DNA from: Tolypothrix tenuis PCC 7101
GTDB taxonomy: Bacteria > Cyanobacteriota > Cyanobacteriia > Cyanobacteriales > Nostocaceae
Length of the DNA: 64,000 nucleotides
Direction of reading: 5' to 3'
Assembly (NCBI RefSeq): GCF_002368295.1
Contig: NZ_AP018248.1
Coordinates: forward strand, 7,333,323-7,397,322
This document shows positions 8,247 through 16,928 of the stretch, piece by piece. Position 1 is the first letter of the stretch. Every line of letters starts with the position of its first letter. The notes under the pieces are model-generated. The model saw only the letters and a program-made list of their open reading frames with translations. It had not been told where the DNA came from and did not search any database. The position numbers and the translations under genes were made by a program.

Positions 8247-9155
8247 CTAGGCTTCAACAATTGAGCTGATATGACTCGCCACCGCCTCTGGCTGTTCTAA
8301 CATTGCCAAATGACCGCAATCAGGAATTTCTATCACATTGTCGCCAGAGTATTGGAATAGCCTATGAAAGCTAGCTAGGTGACGAACATACTTGGGTTCC
8401 ATCACTTTGTCGTTGGTTCCCGTTAAGAAATAAACTGGCTGCTTCAGTTGGGAAACTAATTGTGGTAGGCGGTTAACTTCTTCTTCGGTTGTCGAATCTA
8501 ACAGCGATCCCAAAGCTGCTTCTGGATCGGCTACGACAAAATCAATCACTCGCTGACGTGCCCAATAACGCTCTAAAGGACGCGCTACACTGGCTCTGGT
8601 AAACAGCAAATCAATCAAAGGTATTTGTGATAGCCAGCGCGGACGTATCTGTAAAAATCGCTGCCCTGCCGAACGAAACTGCTCAAAGGATTCCTTCAGA
8701 TAAATACCACCACCGGCATTGATACAGATGACTCCCTGAATACAATCAGGCATTTGTGCTGCTGCCCAAAGAGCGATCGTCCCACCTAAAGAGTGGCCGA
8801 TCAGCCAAGCACTAGTGATATTTAGCTGCTGCAACAGCACTGCTAAATCTTGAGCATAGGCAGATGGAGTATATAGAGGATCGAAGCTGGAGCCAACTGG
8901 ACTACTGGGAGTGGGAGGTAGATTTACAGAAATTTGCTCTCGGTTAAAATCCGTTTCTGGCTGGGACCGTGACTCACCAAAACCCCGTAAATCGTAAGAC
9001 AAGCACTGAAAATCTAATGACAGCCGCGAAATAACAGGCTGCCAGTATCCACGGCTATTTAGCCAACCGTGGATAAAAACTAAAGTATGAGGGCAAGAGG
9101 TAGGAGCTGTTAATTCGTATGCGTGGGGAACACCCAAGATTTCGATGGTTGCCAT
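8247..9155 (-). CDS. Alpha/beta-hydrolase fold protein
   Basis: The 302-residue protein has the hydrolase core: the oxyanion-hole region FIHGWLNSRGYW (about 27-38), LSYDLRGFGES, the nucleophile elbow GHSLGG with Ser122, an acid in the LTGTNDKV strand and the catalytic His in PDCGHLAMLEQPE near the C-terminus. The acidic and His positions match a complete Ser-Asp-His triad. A Pro/Ser-rich insertion near 80-92 is unusual. The substrate cannot be inferred. It converges on tsaD and stands alone on the minus strand. Confidence 0.9.
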   Translation of the reverse strand: MATIEILGVPHAYELTAPTSCPHTLVFIHGWLNSRGYWQPVISRLSLDFQCLSYDLRGFGESRSQPETDFNREQISVNLPPTPSSPVGSSFDPLYTPSAYAQDLAVLLQQLNITSAWLIGHSLGGTIALWAAAQMPDCIQGVICINAGGGIYLKESFEQFRSAGQRFLQIRPRWLSQIPLIDLLFTRASVARPLERYWARQRVIDFVVADPEAALGSLLDSTTEEEVNRLPQLVSQLKQPVYFLTGTNDKVMEPKYVRHLASFHRLFQYSGDNVIEIPDCGHLAMLEQPEAVASHISSIVEA

Positions 9156-9267
9156 ACTTAATATCGTACCTTTAAGGGCGGGTACGACTAAATACGCAAT
9201 ATTACAGGATGAAGGCTAAACGGCAAAGGTGGAAAAATTTTCTCCTGCTTAATTAATAATTCTTAAT

Positions 9268-9987
9268 TTATTTACCTAATAGCCTGTGCCGCACTCCTTC
9301 AGCAATTTTGTGTCCTAAATATTCGGGAATCAAGCTTTCGTTGGGCCCCAGCAAATACAGAATCAGCCTTGTACGTCCACGCCAAACTAGTAAGTTGGCG
9401 TTGACTACCAACAGGTCTTCCTGCCAGATGGCGTACATGACTTTGTAGAATAATCCTGGCTGATTATCAGCCTCAATAACTAGGGCCGGGAGATGAAAGA
9501 CCGGATCGACATAGAATTCTGTCTGTACTAAATCTAAGCCGCTATCGAGATTGAATTCTACAGCCAGCATTTCTTCTACCTCAAACCGTCCTCCTAATGC
9601 CTCACGAATTGCTCGACAGACATTATCAGCGGTTTTTTCGGTCAAAGCTTTGCTACCGCGAGACACTAGCAGTTTGATAAAAACTAGCATTGGCGCTCGA
9701 ATTTGACCGTATAAGCTCAAACCATGAATTGTTAGCCCATAAGCCGCCAGCACGCCAAAAATATCGCTGAGGAGAAAAGACTGGTTACGGTAGGCAAAAT
9801 GTAGGGCACTTTTACTACCTTCCGGTTTTAACTCGATTACGGCGCGTCTGGTTTTATAGAGACGGTAGGCTAATCGTAAGTTTTGTAGTTGAATTTCACT
9901 GCTAACAAACTGTTCATAAAACTGGGGAAACGCTCGATTAAAGCGCTTTAGAAGTTCCAGTGTGGAAGATTTTAAACCAGAAGCCAT
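9268..9987 (-). CDS. ACT-domain protein, GlnD-like tandem ACT
   Basis: From the ATG at 9987 the protein has 239 residues; a TTG eleven codons upstream would extend it slightly. The segment FAYRNQSFLLSDIFGVLAAYGLTIHG and the later ALVIEADNQPGLFYKVMYAIWQEDLLVVNANLL look like two ACT small-molecule-binding folds. The arrangement is that of the C-terminal part of uridylyltransferases, without the catalytic region. No DNA-binding or enzymatic domain is visible. The ligand is unknown, and an amino acid is the usual kind for the family. Confidence 0.8.
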   Translation of the reverse strand: MASGLKSSTLELLKRFNRAFPQFYEQFVSSEIQLQNLRLAYRLYKTRRAVIELKPEGSKSALHFAYRNQSFLLSDIFGVLAAYGLTIHGLSLYGQIRAPMLVFIKLLVSRGSKALTEKTADNVCRAIREALGGRFEVEEMLAVEFNLDSGLDLVQTEFYVDPVFHLPALVIEADNQPGLFYKVMYAIWQEDLLVVNANLLVWRGRTRLILYLLGPNESLIPEYLGHKIAEGVRHRLLGK

Positions 9988-10475
9988 CTTTGGTGTAAGA
10001 CTCGCAAGATAAGTCAACAAGAGACTGGGGACTAGAAACTGGGGCTAGGAAATTAGAGATTAACAATGGGCACTAAGGACTGGGTAACTCCACGAATAAA
10101 TGCGCTGGATAGAAATCAGTACGCCTCAGGTGTTGCAGTATACGGTTACCTATAATTTTTCTCCATATATATAAAGATAGGCGCTGGCGACTAATTATTT
10201 CCCTATTTCTCATACTCAGTCATTAATCCTTATATAAAATTCACTCTACTTATCTTTCCCTTTTGGTGAATTTCTCCTAGCTTTGCAACAAAATGCTAAA
10301 GTTGAAAATGATTGGTGCGAAACACGCCCTAGCAGAGTGTTGCCATTGAGCATCCGCAAAACACCAAAACAACCTTGAGTGTGAGGGATACTAGATGGTA
10401 CTGGCTTTGTGAAACGTGAATCACCACTTTTTATAGTGGTAACCAATTCAGTTATACTACCCGAACCGCGTTGGC
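9988..10475. other. Intergenic region between divergent genes
   Basis: About 490 bp between the ACT gene (minus) and the first GNAT gene (plus) should hold both promoters. I find no strong hairpin, repeat element or RNA gene. The minus-strand frames inside it are short and lack family resemblance. Confidence 0.4.
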
Positions 10476-11003
10476 ATGGGTTTTTGGAAAACTTGGTTTA
10501 GTACTTCTGAATCTACTGCGGCAAGCAGAACAGGTGCCTTTGAAGAGATGAGTGCGGATGTGATGGGCAACTCTAGCCCCAGTAGCGATCGCATTGTCTT
10601 TAGCACAGAGCGAGAGATTGACTTGTATGAACTCGAAGAACTCTGTGATGCCGTTGGTTGGTCGCGTCGTCCGTTGCGAAAAGTTAAAAAAGCTATTGAG
10701 CATAGTTTTCTCGTCGCCACAATGTGGCAAGTACGTGGAAACCAAAGGCGGCTCATTGGTTTTGCTCGCGCTACTTCCGATCATGCTTTTAATGCCACAA
10801 TCTGGGATGTGGTAGTTCACCCAGACTTTCAAGGGAAAGGACTGGGGAAAGCGTTGATGAAATATGTCCTCAAAAAACTCAGAAGCGAAGAGATTAGCAA
10901 TGTGACTCTCTTTGCTGACCCCCATGTAGTCGATTTTTATCGGACTATGGGTTTTATGGCTGACCCAGAAGGTATAAAAGGTATGTTCTGGTATCCTCAT
11001 TAA
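10476..11003 (+). CDS. GNAT N-acetyltransferase, similar to plastid NSI/GNAT2
   Basis: The 175-residue protein ends in a complete GNAT fold (about 45-170): LIGFARATSD, ATIWDVVVHPDF, the acetyl-CoA loop QGKGLGKAL, and a C-terminal segment FADPHVVDFYRTMGF with ADPEGIKGMFWYP. The last motifs are, as I recall them, very like the plant chloroplast acetyltransferase NSI/GNAT2, which acetylates photosynthetic proteins. That makes this a likely cyanobacterial relative of a plastid enzyme. The first ~45 residues are of low complexity. A second paralogue lies at 16121. Confidence 0.9.
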   Translation: MGFWKTWFSTSESTAASRTGAFEEMSADVMGNSSPSSDRIVFSTEREIDLYELEELCDAVGWSRRPLRKVKKAIEHSFLVATMWQVRGNQRRLIGFARATSDHAFNATIWDVVVHPDFQGKGLGKALMKYVLKKLRSEEISNVTLFADPHVVDFYRTMGFMADPEGIKGMFWYPH

Positions 11004-11334
11004 ATCTTTGAGAGAAATCACCAACTTGCGACTTTAATTTAGTTAATATAGGCAAAATCTCCTAAAAATTAGTTTTAAAAGGTTTATTTGAGATGCCAGC
11101 AACTACCTTGATGGTTAACCTTGGTTGGCGTTAATTATTTATGGGTGCTAAAAGCTGATAAAATCTAGACTATTGGCAGATGCAGAAAAAAAGTTAGCCA
11201 ATATCTGCTAAGTCTGATATAATTAGCATAGTGCTTTGCTCGGCTACCGAATTGATTAGTAACTTTGGTAGTTGTTCAATGCTCAAGCTATTTTTCCGGA
11301 ATGCGATCGCGCAACTGAAAGATAGATTGATTAA
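11004..11334. other. Intergenic region upstream of tRNA-Pro
   Basis: About 330 bp of AT-rich sequence with no gene recognised. The tRNA promoter must lie towards its right end; one HIP1-type GCGATCGC is at about 11304-11311. Confidence 0.4.
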
Positions 11335-11408
11335 CGGGATGTAGCGCAGCTTGGTAGCGCGCCTGCTTTGGGAGCAGGATGCCGCAGGTTCAAATCCTGT
11401 CATCCCGA
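11335..11408 (+). tRNA. tRNA-Pro (anticodon UGG)
   Basis: A 74-nt cloverleaf can be folded. The acceptor stem pairs CGGGATG with CATCCCG, followed by discriminator A. The D arm has GCGC pairs around AGCTTGGTA, the anticodon stem is CCTGC/GCAGG with loop TTTGGGA (anticodon TGG), and the T arm is CAGG TTCAAAT CCTG. The 3' CCA is not encoded. A strong terminator follows 22 bp downstream. Confidence 0.97.
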
Positions 11409-11429
11409 TTCAGATAATCATTAAAAAAA

Positions 11430-11461
11430 CCGTAGTTCTATAAATTGAGCTACGGTTTTTT
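11430..11461 (+). terminator. Terminator after tRNA-Pro
   Basis: The stem CCGTAG(TTC)/(GAG)CTACGG at 11430-11455 is flanked by seven A on the left and six T on the right, so it can act on both strands. Confidence 0.9.
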
Positions 11462-12069
11462 AATTATTGAATAAAAAAAATCGATAGTTAATGGGAGGGT
11501 TTGTTTTGTCCAATATATGTGCTGCTAAATTAGATATTTTTTCGGAGAAGTGTAATTTAGCTTTGCTGCTCTTAGGCTATTGTGTAAGCGATTGTAGACT
11601 AAATTGTCAGTTTAGCAGCTAGTTATCTAGAGCCTGAATATTATACATAGCTAGATAAATTTCAGTAGATTTGAAATTAAAGGCAATTGGAACGATTCAC
11701 TATATAATGTCGTCATTTATAGCAGGGTAAAGAAAATCAAATGACATTTAGCGCTGAAATAATTTGAGCAATTTATCCAGTCTGGATCGCACCATATAAT
11801 AAGCATCTACGGCATTTTCTCCCCAAGAGCAAAAATAGCCTAGTTAACATTGAGTAAGCAGCATTTAAGCATCATCAATAGGTGAAGGCGATCCTGTAGC
11901 AATCCTAAATTATTGGAGAATATTACTTTTTGAGGGTTGTCTATTTACATGCAATAGATAGCAGCAATTTTTCACATTTTTAAGGGATTGCTATATAACT
12001 AAAACAAGTTGGTTTTGCAAATCCAACTGTTTGCTTGAAAGAATTAAATTGTTGACACGAGGAGTAGTC
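11462..12069. other. Long intergenic region upstream of the Tic22-like gene
   Basis: Roughly 600 bp without a credible gene. It is AT-rich and lacks obvious inverted repeats. The leader and promoter of the Tic22-like gene lie at its right end, where GAGGAG precedes the ATG at 12070. Confidence 0.4.
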
Positions 12070-12897
12070 ATGAAATCATTGGTTCGCTGGGGCGCAACAT
12101 TAGGTCTAGTTGGCAGTACACTCCTAGGATCAGTCTTTGCAGGCAATATACCAGTGCTGGCATTGTCTGAACAGCAAATAAAAGACAAGTTAGATTCCGT
12201 ACCTGTTTATTTGGTGACGAATGAAAAAGGTTTACCCCTCAGTCGTCCCTTACCAGAAAATCAAAACGGGCAAAAAGCTGGTGGCTCAGTGACAGGAGTT
12301 TATTTGAGCCGACAAGAAGCCCAAAAATTTATCAACGATTTGCGAAATACCAAAGAAAAAGATCCGAAAATTCAAGAAATGCTTAAAAGTCTCCAGGTGA
12401 CAGCAGTGCCTCTGGGGGTAATTTATCAGCAATTACAACAAAGTAAAAACCAACCCAACCGTCTTTTATTTGCCTTTAAACCTGTAGATCAGGAAATTCA
12501 AGGGGCCGTGGACTTGCTACGCCAAAGTGGTCAAAAGGTAGATCAGTTTAAGAGCGTGCCTGTTTTCGCGGTAAGATTTGCACCGGATCAAGGATATGTA
12601 CCTATTAAACTGACTGCTAACGAACAGCAGTTGATTCCTTTGTTTTTAAGTAAGCAAGACGCACAGGGTTTATTAAACCAAGTTAAGCCAAAATATCCCA
12701 AAGCGGATATTCAGGTAATTGATGTAGACGGAGTCATTAAAACATTACAGGATAAAAACGATCCTTGGCTGAATCAAGTTGTTTTAGTGCCATCTCCAGA
12801 ATCTAGAGAATATATCAAGACTCTGCCTAGAGATAATAATGCCAATGCACCCAAGGCTCCCGCGCGGAATAATACACAAGCTCCCAAGCCTCGATAA
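12070..12897 (+). CDS. Tic22-like periplasmic/thylakoid-lumen chaperone-like protein
   Basis: The ATG at 12070 is preferred over an upstream TTG (12031) because GAGGAG lies just before it and the signal peptide starts there. The 275 residues begin with a signal sequence (to about residue 32). Two repeats of a Tic22-type fold follow, marked by the phrases VPVYLVTNEKGLPL and VPVFAVRF with FLSKQDAQ/YLSRQEAQ. A Pro/Asn/Ala-rich tail ends the protein. Cyanobacterial Tic22 proteins act at the outer envelope, by published work on Anabaena as I recall it. prmC starts 9 bp after its stop, suggesting co-transcription. Confidence 0.9.
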   Translation: MKSLVRWGATLGLVGSTLLGSVFAGNIPVLALSEQQIKDKLDSVPVYLVTNEKGLPLSRPLPENQNGQKAGGSVTGVYLSRQEAQKFINDLRNTKEKDPKIQEMLKSLQVTAVPLGVIYQQLQQSKNQPNRLLFAFKPVDQEIQGAVDLLRQSGQKVDQFKSVPVFAVRFAPDQGYVPIKLTANEQQLIPLFLSKQDAQGLLNQVKPKYPKADIQVIDVDGVIKTLQDKNDPWLNQVVLVPSPESREYIKTLPRDNNANAPKAPARNNTQAPKPR

Positions 12898-12906
12898 CCT
12901 GAAAGC

Positions 12907-13830
12907 ATGACGGATACACAGCCAAAAGTAATTTCTGGTTTACAACTTTGGCAGTGGCGACAGAAAGCAATTCAAGCTGCGATCGCCACAGATGTTTCAG
13001 TAGCGGAAGTTGATTGGCTACTACAAGAGATAGCTGGTTTAGATCGCTTGGCACTCCGTTTGGAATCGTACAAAAATTGGCCTCAAATTCAACTGGAGTT
13101 GTCTTTAGAAGATTTGGATCGATTGTGGCAAAGGCGGTTACACGATCGCTTGCCAGTACAGTACATCGCAGGAGTTACACCTTGGCGACAGTTTAAAATT
13201 GCCGTATCGAGCGCAGTTTTGATTCCCCGGCCAGAAACGGAATGCTTAATTGATTTAGCTGTAACAGCAGCTGCAACTGCTGGCACTATCCCATCATTAA
13301 CAAAAGGAAATTGGGTGGACTTAGGTACTGGTAGTGGAGCGATCGCTCTCGGACTAGCAAGTGTCTTTCCAGAGTCAACCATTCACGCCGTTGATTACAG
13401 TCCTGAAGCTTTGGCGATCGCAGCGGCAAATGCCCAAAAGTTGGGATTTGCCAACAAAATTAGGTTTTATCAAGGTTCCTGGTGGGAGCCACTAACACCG
13501 ATGAAAGGTCAGTTTAGTGGGATGGTATCGAATCCGCCTTATATTCCTACCAGTGCCTTACCTACCCTACAACCAGAAGTAATTCGCCATGAACCACATT
13601 TAGCTTTAGATGGTGGTGGTGATGGCTTAGATTGCATCCGCCATTTAATTGAAATCTCTCCTAGCTATTTACGGCCTGGTGGCGTATGGCTAATTGAGAT
13701 GATGGCAGGACAAGCTGATAGCGTGCGAGAAATTTTGCAAAATCACGGTAGCTATAGAAATATTCAAATTCATTCTGATTTAGAGGGAATTGAACGTTTT
13801 GCCTTAGCTTATCTAAAGGATGAAGGGTAA
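12907..13830 (+). CDS. prmC: Peptide chain release factor N5-glutamine methyltransferase
   Basis: PrmC methylates the glutamine of the GGQ motif in RF1 and RF2. The 307 residues carry an N-terminal helical domain, a PVQYIAG motif (about 79-85), the SAM-binding loop VDLGTGSGAIAL (about 138-149), and the diagnostic NPPYIP (about 210-215). C-terminal elements (LDGGGDGLD, GGVWLIEM) also fit. Length is slightly over the usual 280-290 because of a small insertion before the SAM loop. It follows the Tic22-like gene by 9 bp. Confidence 0.95.
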   Translation: MTDTQPKVISGLQLWQWRQKAIQAAIATDVSVAEVDWLLQEIAGLDRLALRLESYKNWPQIQLELSLEDLDRLWQRRLHDRLPVQYIAGVTPWRQFKIAVSSAVLIPRPETECLIDLAVTAAATAGTIPSLTKGNWVDLGTGSGAIALGLASVFPESTIHAVDYSPEALAIAAANAQKLGFANKIRFYQGSWWEPLTPMKGQFSGMVSNPPYIPTSALPTLQPEVIRHEPHLALDGGGDGLDCIRHLIEISPSYLRPGGVWLIEMMAGQADSVREILQNHGSYRNIQIHSDLEGIERFALAYLKDEG

Positions 13831-13950
13831 AAGGCGGAAAATTGGAGGTTTTAGCCTCTAATTACTTTGTCAAGTTTTGGGTTAAAGGGAAAAGGGTAAG
13901 GGGGAAAGGTAAAGAACAGCCTTGAACCCTTTCCCTTTTAGCTTTCATGG

Positions 13951-14243
13951 AATCCAATTCTGAGTTTGCGACACATCAATAATATTCTCGAGGGCAAGGC
14001 AGTGCCCATACGTGTCAACTTAACGTGAAACCCGCTTGGTTGCAAGGTTTCGCCCTCACCCCCAGCCCCTCTCCCACTAGGAGAGGGGAGCAAGAGATCA
14101 ATTCCCTTTCTCCCTGGGGGAGAAGGGGTTAGGGGATGAGGGCGAGGGTTTTTGTACAACACGCGCCGTATATAGCTTATAGCTTCAGTTGACACCAATG
14201 GGCAGTGCCTTACCCCTACTGTCGCATTTTTTTCAAATTGGTA
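13951..14243 (+). repeat. Element B, copy 1 (shortened), interrupted by element A
   Basis: The flanks of element A here form a B-type inverted-repeat element. The left end reads CCAATTC...GTTTGCGACA and the right end TGTCGCATTTTTTTC followed by AAATTGGTA, matching the ends at 50971-51102 in the same orientation. Without A and one target copy it is only about 90 bp, so it is a shortened or degenerate B. The left boundary is approximate. Confidence 0.7.
14007..14200 (+). mobile_element. MITE-like element A, copy 1 (194 bp)
   Basis: The element begins CATACGTGTCAACTTAA and ends with the complement of CATTGGTGTCAACTG. It is flanked on both sides by the identical 9-mer GGCAGTGCC (13998-14006 and 14201-14209), a perfect target duplication. 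The interior has two CTCTCCC/GGGAGAG-type hairpins. It encodes no protein. A second copy, about 90% identical, lies in inverse orientation at 59779-59974. Confidence 0.88.
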
Positions 14244-14304
14244 TAAAAATGCAAGCATTTGTACCATAGCCTCATAATATTTAGGAGTTTTCTTCATACT
14301 TCCG

Positions 14305-14889
14305 ATGACACAAGTTTCCTTGGCAGAACTGGTAGCTGGCGCACGTGCTGGCAATTTAGTTAGCTTTCCTACAGATACGGTTCCCGCATTGGCAACGTTA
14401 CCAGAAAAAGCGGCTTTAATATTTGCAGCTAAACAGCGCAATCAAGATAAACCGTTGATTTTGATGGCGGCTAGCGGAACAGATTTGTGGCCTTATGTCC
14501 AGGGAAGCGATCGCGAATATCAAATATGGCAAGAATTAACAGCTAAATATTGGCCTGGGGGCCTAACTTTGGTTTTACCTGCATCAGCTTTAGTACCAAA
14601 GGAGATGAACCCTACAGACCCTACCACAATCGGAATTAGAGTACCAGCAAGTGCGATCGCTCAACAAATTTTGGCGCAAACAGGCCCTATGGCTACCACC
14701 AGCGCTAATCTTTCTGGACAGCCACCTTTGCAGACGATGGCAGAAATTGATGCTCAGTTTCCTGAAGCTTTGACTTTAATCACCACAGAATCTCAAACGG
14801 AAGTGTCAGCAATAGGTGTACCTTCGACAGTGGCTAAATGGACGGGGACGAGTTGGCAAATTTTGCGACAAGGTACGATCAAGTTATAG
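14305..14889 (+). CDS. tsaC: L-threonylcarbamoyladenylate synthase (Sua5/YrdC family)
   Basis: The enzyme makes threonylcarbamoyl-AMP from threonine, bicarbonate and ATP for the t6A modification completed by TsaD. The 194-residue protein is a single YrdC-fold domain: SFPTDTVPALA (about 21-31), KQRNQDKPL (about 45-53), YWPGGLTLVLPA and the ATTSANLSGQPP motif (about 131-142). No Sua5 C-terminal domain is present, so it is of the short TsaC type. tsaD is 6 kb upstream. Confidence 0.94.
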   Translation: MTQVSLAELVAGARAGNLVSFPTDTVPALATLPEKAALIFAAKQRNQDKPLILMAASGTDLWPYVQGSDREYQIWQELTAKYWPGGLTLVLPASALVPKEMNPTDPTTIGIRVPASAIAQQILAQTGPMATTSANLSGQPPLQTMAEIDAQFPEALTLITTESQTEVSAIGVPSTVAKWTGTSWQILRQGTIKL

Positions 14890-14925
14890 CTATATCAACA
14901 AATTAGCTATCTCTTTATACTTGTA

Positions 14926-14982
14926 GGGAAAAGGGTAAGGGTGAAAGGGAAAGAAAAAACCTTTACCCTTTTCCCTTTCTCC
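14926..14982 (+). terminator. Inverted repeat after tsaC, probable terminator
   Basis: A purine-rich arm (GGGAAAAGGGTAAGG) is followed after a short spacer by CCTTTACCCTTTTCCC, forming a long imperfect stem about 40 bp after the tsaC stop. Similar GGGAAAAGGG repeats lie at 13885-13940 and 54967-55033. Confidence 0.6.
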
Positions 14983-15231
14983 TGCGGAGATGCTATGCGA
15001 ACACCTTTTCGCCAAATTCAATTTGTATTACTTCTAGGTACAGTCTGGTTTAAATCAACAACTGCCATAACTTTTTAGGGTATGGTATCTTTATTTACCA
15101 TTATTGGTTTGTCTAAGTTTTTCTCACTTCTGCAAAACATCGGCAATTTTACCGTTATAAATCATGAGAAGTCGGAACTTGATTTTGAGCCTTGGCGATC
15201 AATAAATAAAGCTGAATAACTGCTGAATATT
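14983..15231. other. Leader region of the histidine kinase gene
   Basis: Includes a fragment of a dispersed motif (GCGGAGATGCTATGCGAAC near 14995) and about 200 bp of AT-rich sequence. No small gene is visible. Confidence 0.4.
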
Positions 15232-16179
15232 ATGGATTGGATTAATTGGGTATATTTAGGATCGGGGCTGGCATTGGGTATAAGTTTACGGTGGTTATTT
15301 CCCAAATCTAACAACACTAGAACTAGCAATCAGCTAGTAGAAACAACACAGCCACAGCATTTTCCACAGCTACAGCAAACACAACTCGCATACGAAATGG
15401 CAAAGGAGATGAGCCAGTTTAAAGCGGGTTTTTTAGCGCGGACTACCCATGAATTGCGATCGCCTCTTAATGGGTTAATTGGTTTACATCAATTAATTTT
15501 GTCAGATTTATGCGAAAATCCAGAAGAAGAGCGAGAATTTGTTGCTCAAGCTCACGAAAGAGCGCTTAAGTTGCTCAAATTGATGGATGAAGTTCTCAAT
15601 GTTGCCAGAGTTGAGCATGGAACCAATAAATTAGATATTCAACCTCTATCACTTAAAGAAGTTTTACAAGAAGTTGATAAATTAATTTATATGCTGGCGG
15701 CGAATCGTAACTTTAAGTTGCAAGTGTCGCCGCCAGATCTAGGAATTTATGTTTTGGCAGATCCTCGGTGGCTACGGCAGGTTTTAATTAGCTTAGTAGA
15801 CACCAGTATTTCTCAAATGGAAGAAGGCGGTATCTCCATTTCTAGCGCTCTTTCACCTAATAAGAATTCTGTATATATTTGGCTAGATGTGCCAATTCAT
15901 ACTCTACCTGGGAGCGAGTCTATAGATTTTATTAAATCGATAGATTTTTTGGACTCGCCAGACACAGCTATTTTGGACAAAACAGAGAACTCTACATTAA
16001 CTCCAGGAATGAGGCTATTACTCAATCAAACCTTGTTGGAAGAGATGGGAGGAAAGTTGGAAATTGTGCCATTTCCAACCAATCAAGCAGAAATTCCAGA
16101 AATCACTAGGTTGCAGGTATCTATCCCCCTCGTAATTCCTGAAGCTGAATTTCCTCAGCCGGTAGAGGCTCAAGGTTAG
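15232..16179 (+). CDS. Histidine kinase with degenerate ATPase domain, possible HepN (alr0117) orthologue
   Basis: The 315 residues start with a membrane-anchoring helix (about 5-22) and a Gln/Thr-rich linker. A dimerisation/phosphoacceptor domain follows with TTHELRSPLNG, His73 (about 63-130). The ATPase part (about 145-300) has lost its motifs: no DxGxG box and no GTGLGL, and the N-box reads LISLVDTS. It may accept phosphate from another kinase or act as a scaffold. Its place after Tic22-prmC-tsaC matches, as I remember it, alr0117 of PCC 7120, reported as needed for heterocyst envelope formation. That link is by synteny only. Its 3' end overlaps the convergent GNAT gene by 59 bp. Confidence 0.85.
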   Translation: MDWINWVYLGSGLALGISLRWLFPKSNNTRTSNQLVETTQPQHFPQLQQTQLAYEMAKEMSQFKAGFLARTTHELRSPLNGLIGLHQLILSDLCENPEEEREFVAQAHERALKLLKLMDEVLNVARVEHGTNKLDIQPLSLKEVLQEVDKLIYMLAANRNFKLQVSPPDLGIYVLADPRWLRQVLISLVDTSISQMEEGGISISSALSPNKNSVYIWLDVPIHTLPGSESIDFIKSIDFLDSPDTAILDKTENSTLTPGMRLLLNQTLLEEMGGKLEIVPFPTNQAEIPEITRLQVSIPLVIPEAEFPQPVEAQG

Positions 16180-16588
16180 CTTGGTTATATAACACCATAG
16201 TGGTAGTTGTATTCCGCTGAAAACCAATCTTTTCGTAGAAACCTTGCTGGTGAGTAGTCATGAGATAAACACGCTCAACCTGCATCCGAGGATGACTCAA
16301 GACTGTTTCTACTAATTTGCTGCCTAATCCTGTACCACGATAGTCTGGATGAATGACAACATCCCAAATTGTGGCGCGATAAATTCCATCGGAAGTGGCG
16401 CGAGCAAAGCCAATCAGTCGGTTTCCATCACATACAGAAATTACTGGTTCGCTGTTGCTAATCGCTATACTCAAATCTTCAATACTACGTTCTCTAGCCC
16501 AAAAGGCGCAGATATTAAATAGCTGTTGCAGTTGTTCTAGATCAATTTCAGACTTGCGCTCGCTAAATTGAATTTGAGGATAGTTCAT
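16121..16588 (-). CDS. GNAT-family N-acetyltransferase (paralogue of the 10476 gene)
   Basis: From ATG 16588 the protein has 155 residues; a TTG three codons upstream is less likely. The GNAT core contains LIGFARATSD (about 79-88), ATIWDVVIHPDY, the acetyl-CoA loop RGTGLGSKL and the late motif FYEKIGF. These match the acetyltransferase at 10476 closely, so the two are paralogues within 6 kb. This copy lacks the ADPEGIKGMFWYP ending and instead has a short NLEPLPAEEIQLQE tail. Its last codons overlap the convergent kinase gene. The substrate is unknown. Confidence 0.88.
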   Translation of the reverse strand: MNYPQIQFSERKSEIDLEQLQQLFNICAFWARERSIEDLSIAISNSEPVISVCDGNRLIGFARATSDGIYRATIWDVVIHPDYRGTGLGSKLVETVLSHPRMQVERVYLMTTHQQGFYEKIGFQRNTTTTMVLYNQANLEPLPAEEIQLQELRGG

Positions 16589-16928
16589 GTACAACACCCG
16601 ATTTAGCAGTATTTTGACTACCGATTATTTCAATTTTTACAGATTTTGCCACAGATGAATCTGCTATTTTTTACGCTATCATCTCTAGCGATCGCACCCA
16701 TGTTTTTCATTGGTGCAGCCTCGAATCAGCAATGCAAAAAATAGCTTTTTTGATTTTAATGTAGAAACTTCAAACTAGCACAAGATAAGACCTGCAATCA
16801 TAATATTGCCGCAAATTATGAAATTTTCGGTTCAATCTTGATGAGAGTTTTTTCTGATTAGTTGATGTGCGATATCTTACAGTTTTTATCTAGCAGATAA
16901 TAGCGAAATAATGCCGTATTTTAAGGAA
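16589..16928. other. Intergenic region, no gene seen
   Basis: About 340 bp, AT-rich, with one GCGATCGC near 16689. It should carry the promoter of the minus-strand GNAT gene. No hairpin or RNA gene recognised. Confidence 0.4.

Noticed and set aside
10452..11024. 190-codon minus-strand frame opposite the GNAT gene
   Set aside because: Fully antisense to a clear acetyltransferase, and its translation has no family features.
14007..14200. Paired hairpins considered as a terminator or small RNA
   Set aside because: The 9-bp duplications and a second inverted copy at 59779 show that it is a mobile element.
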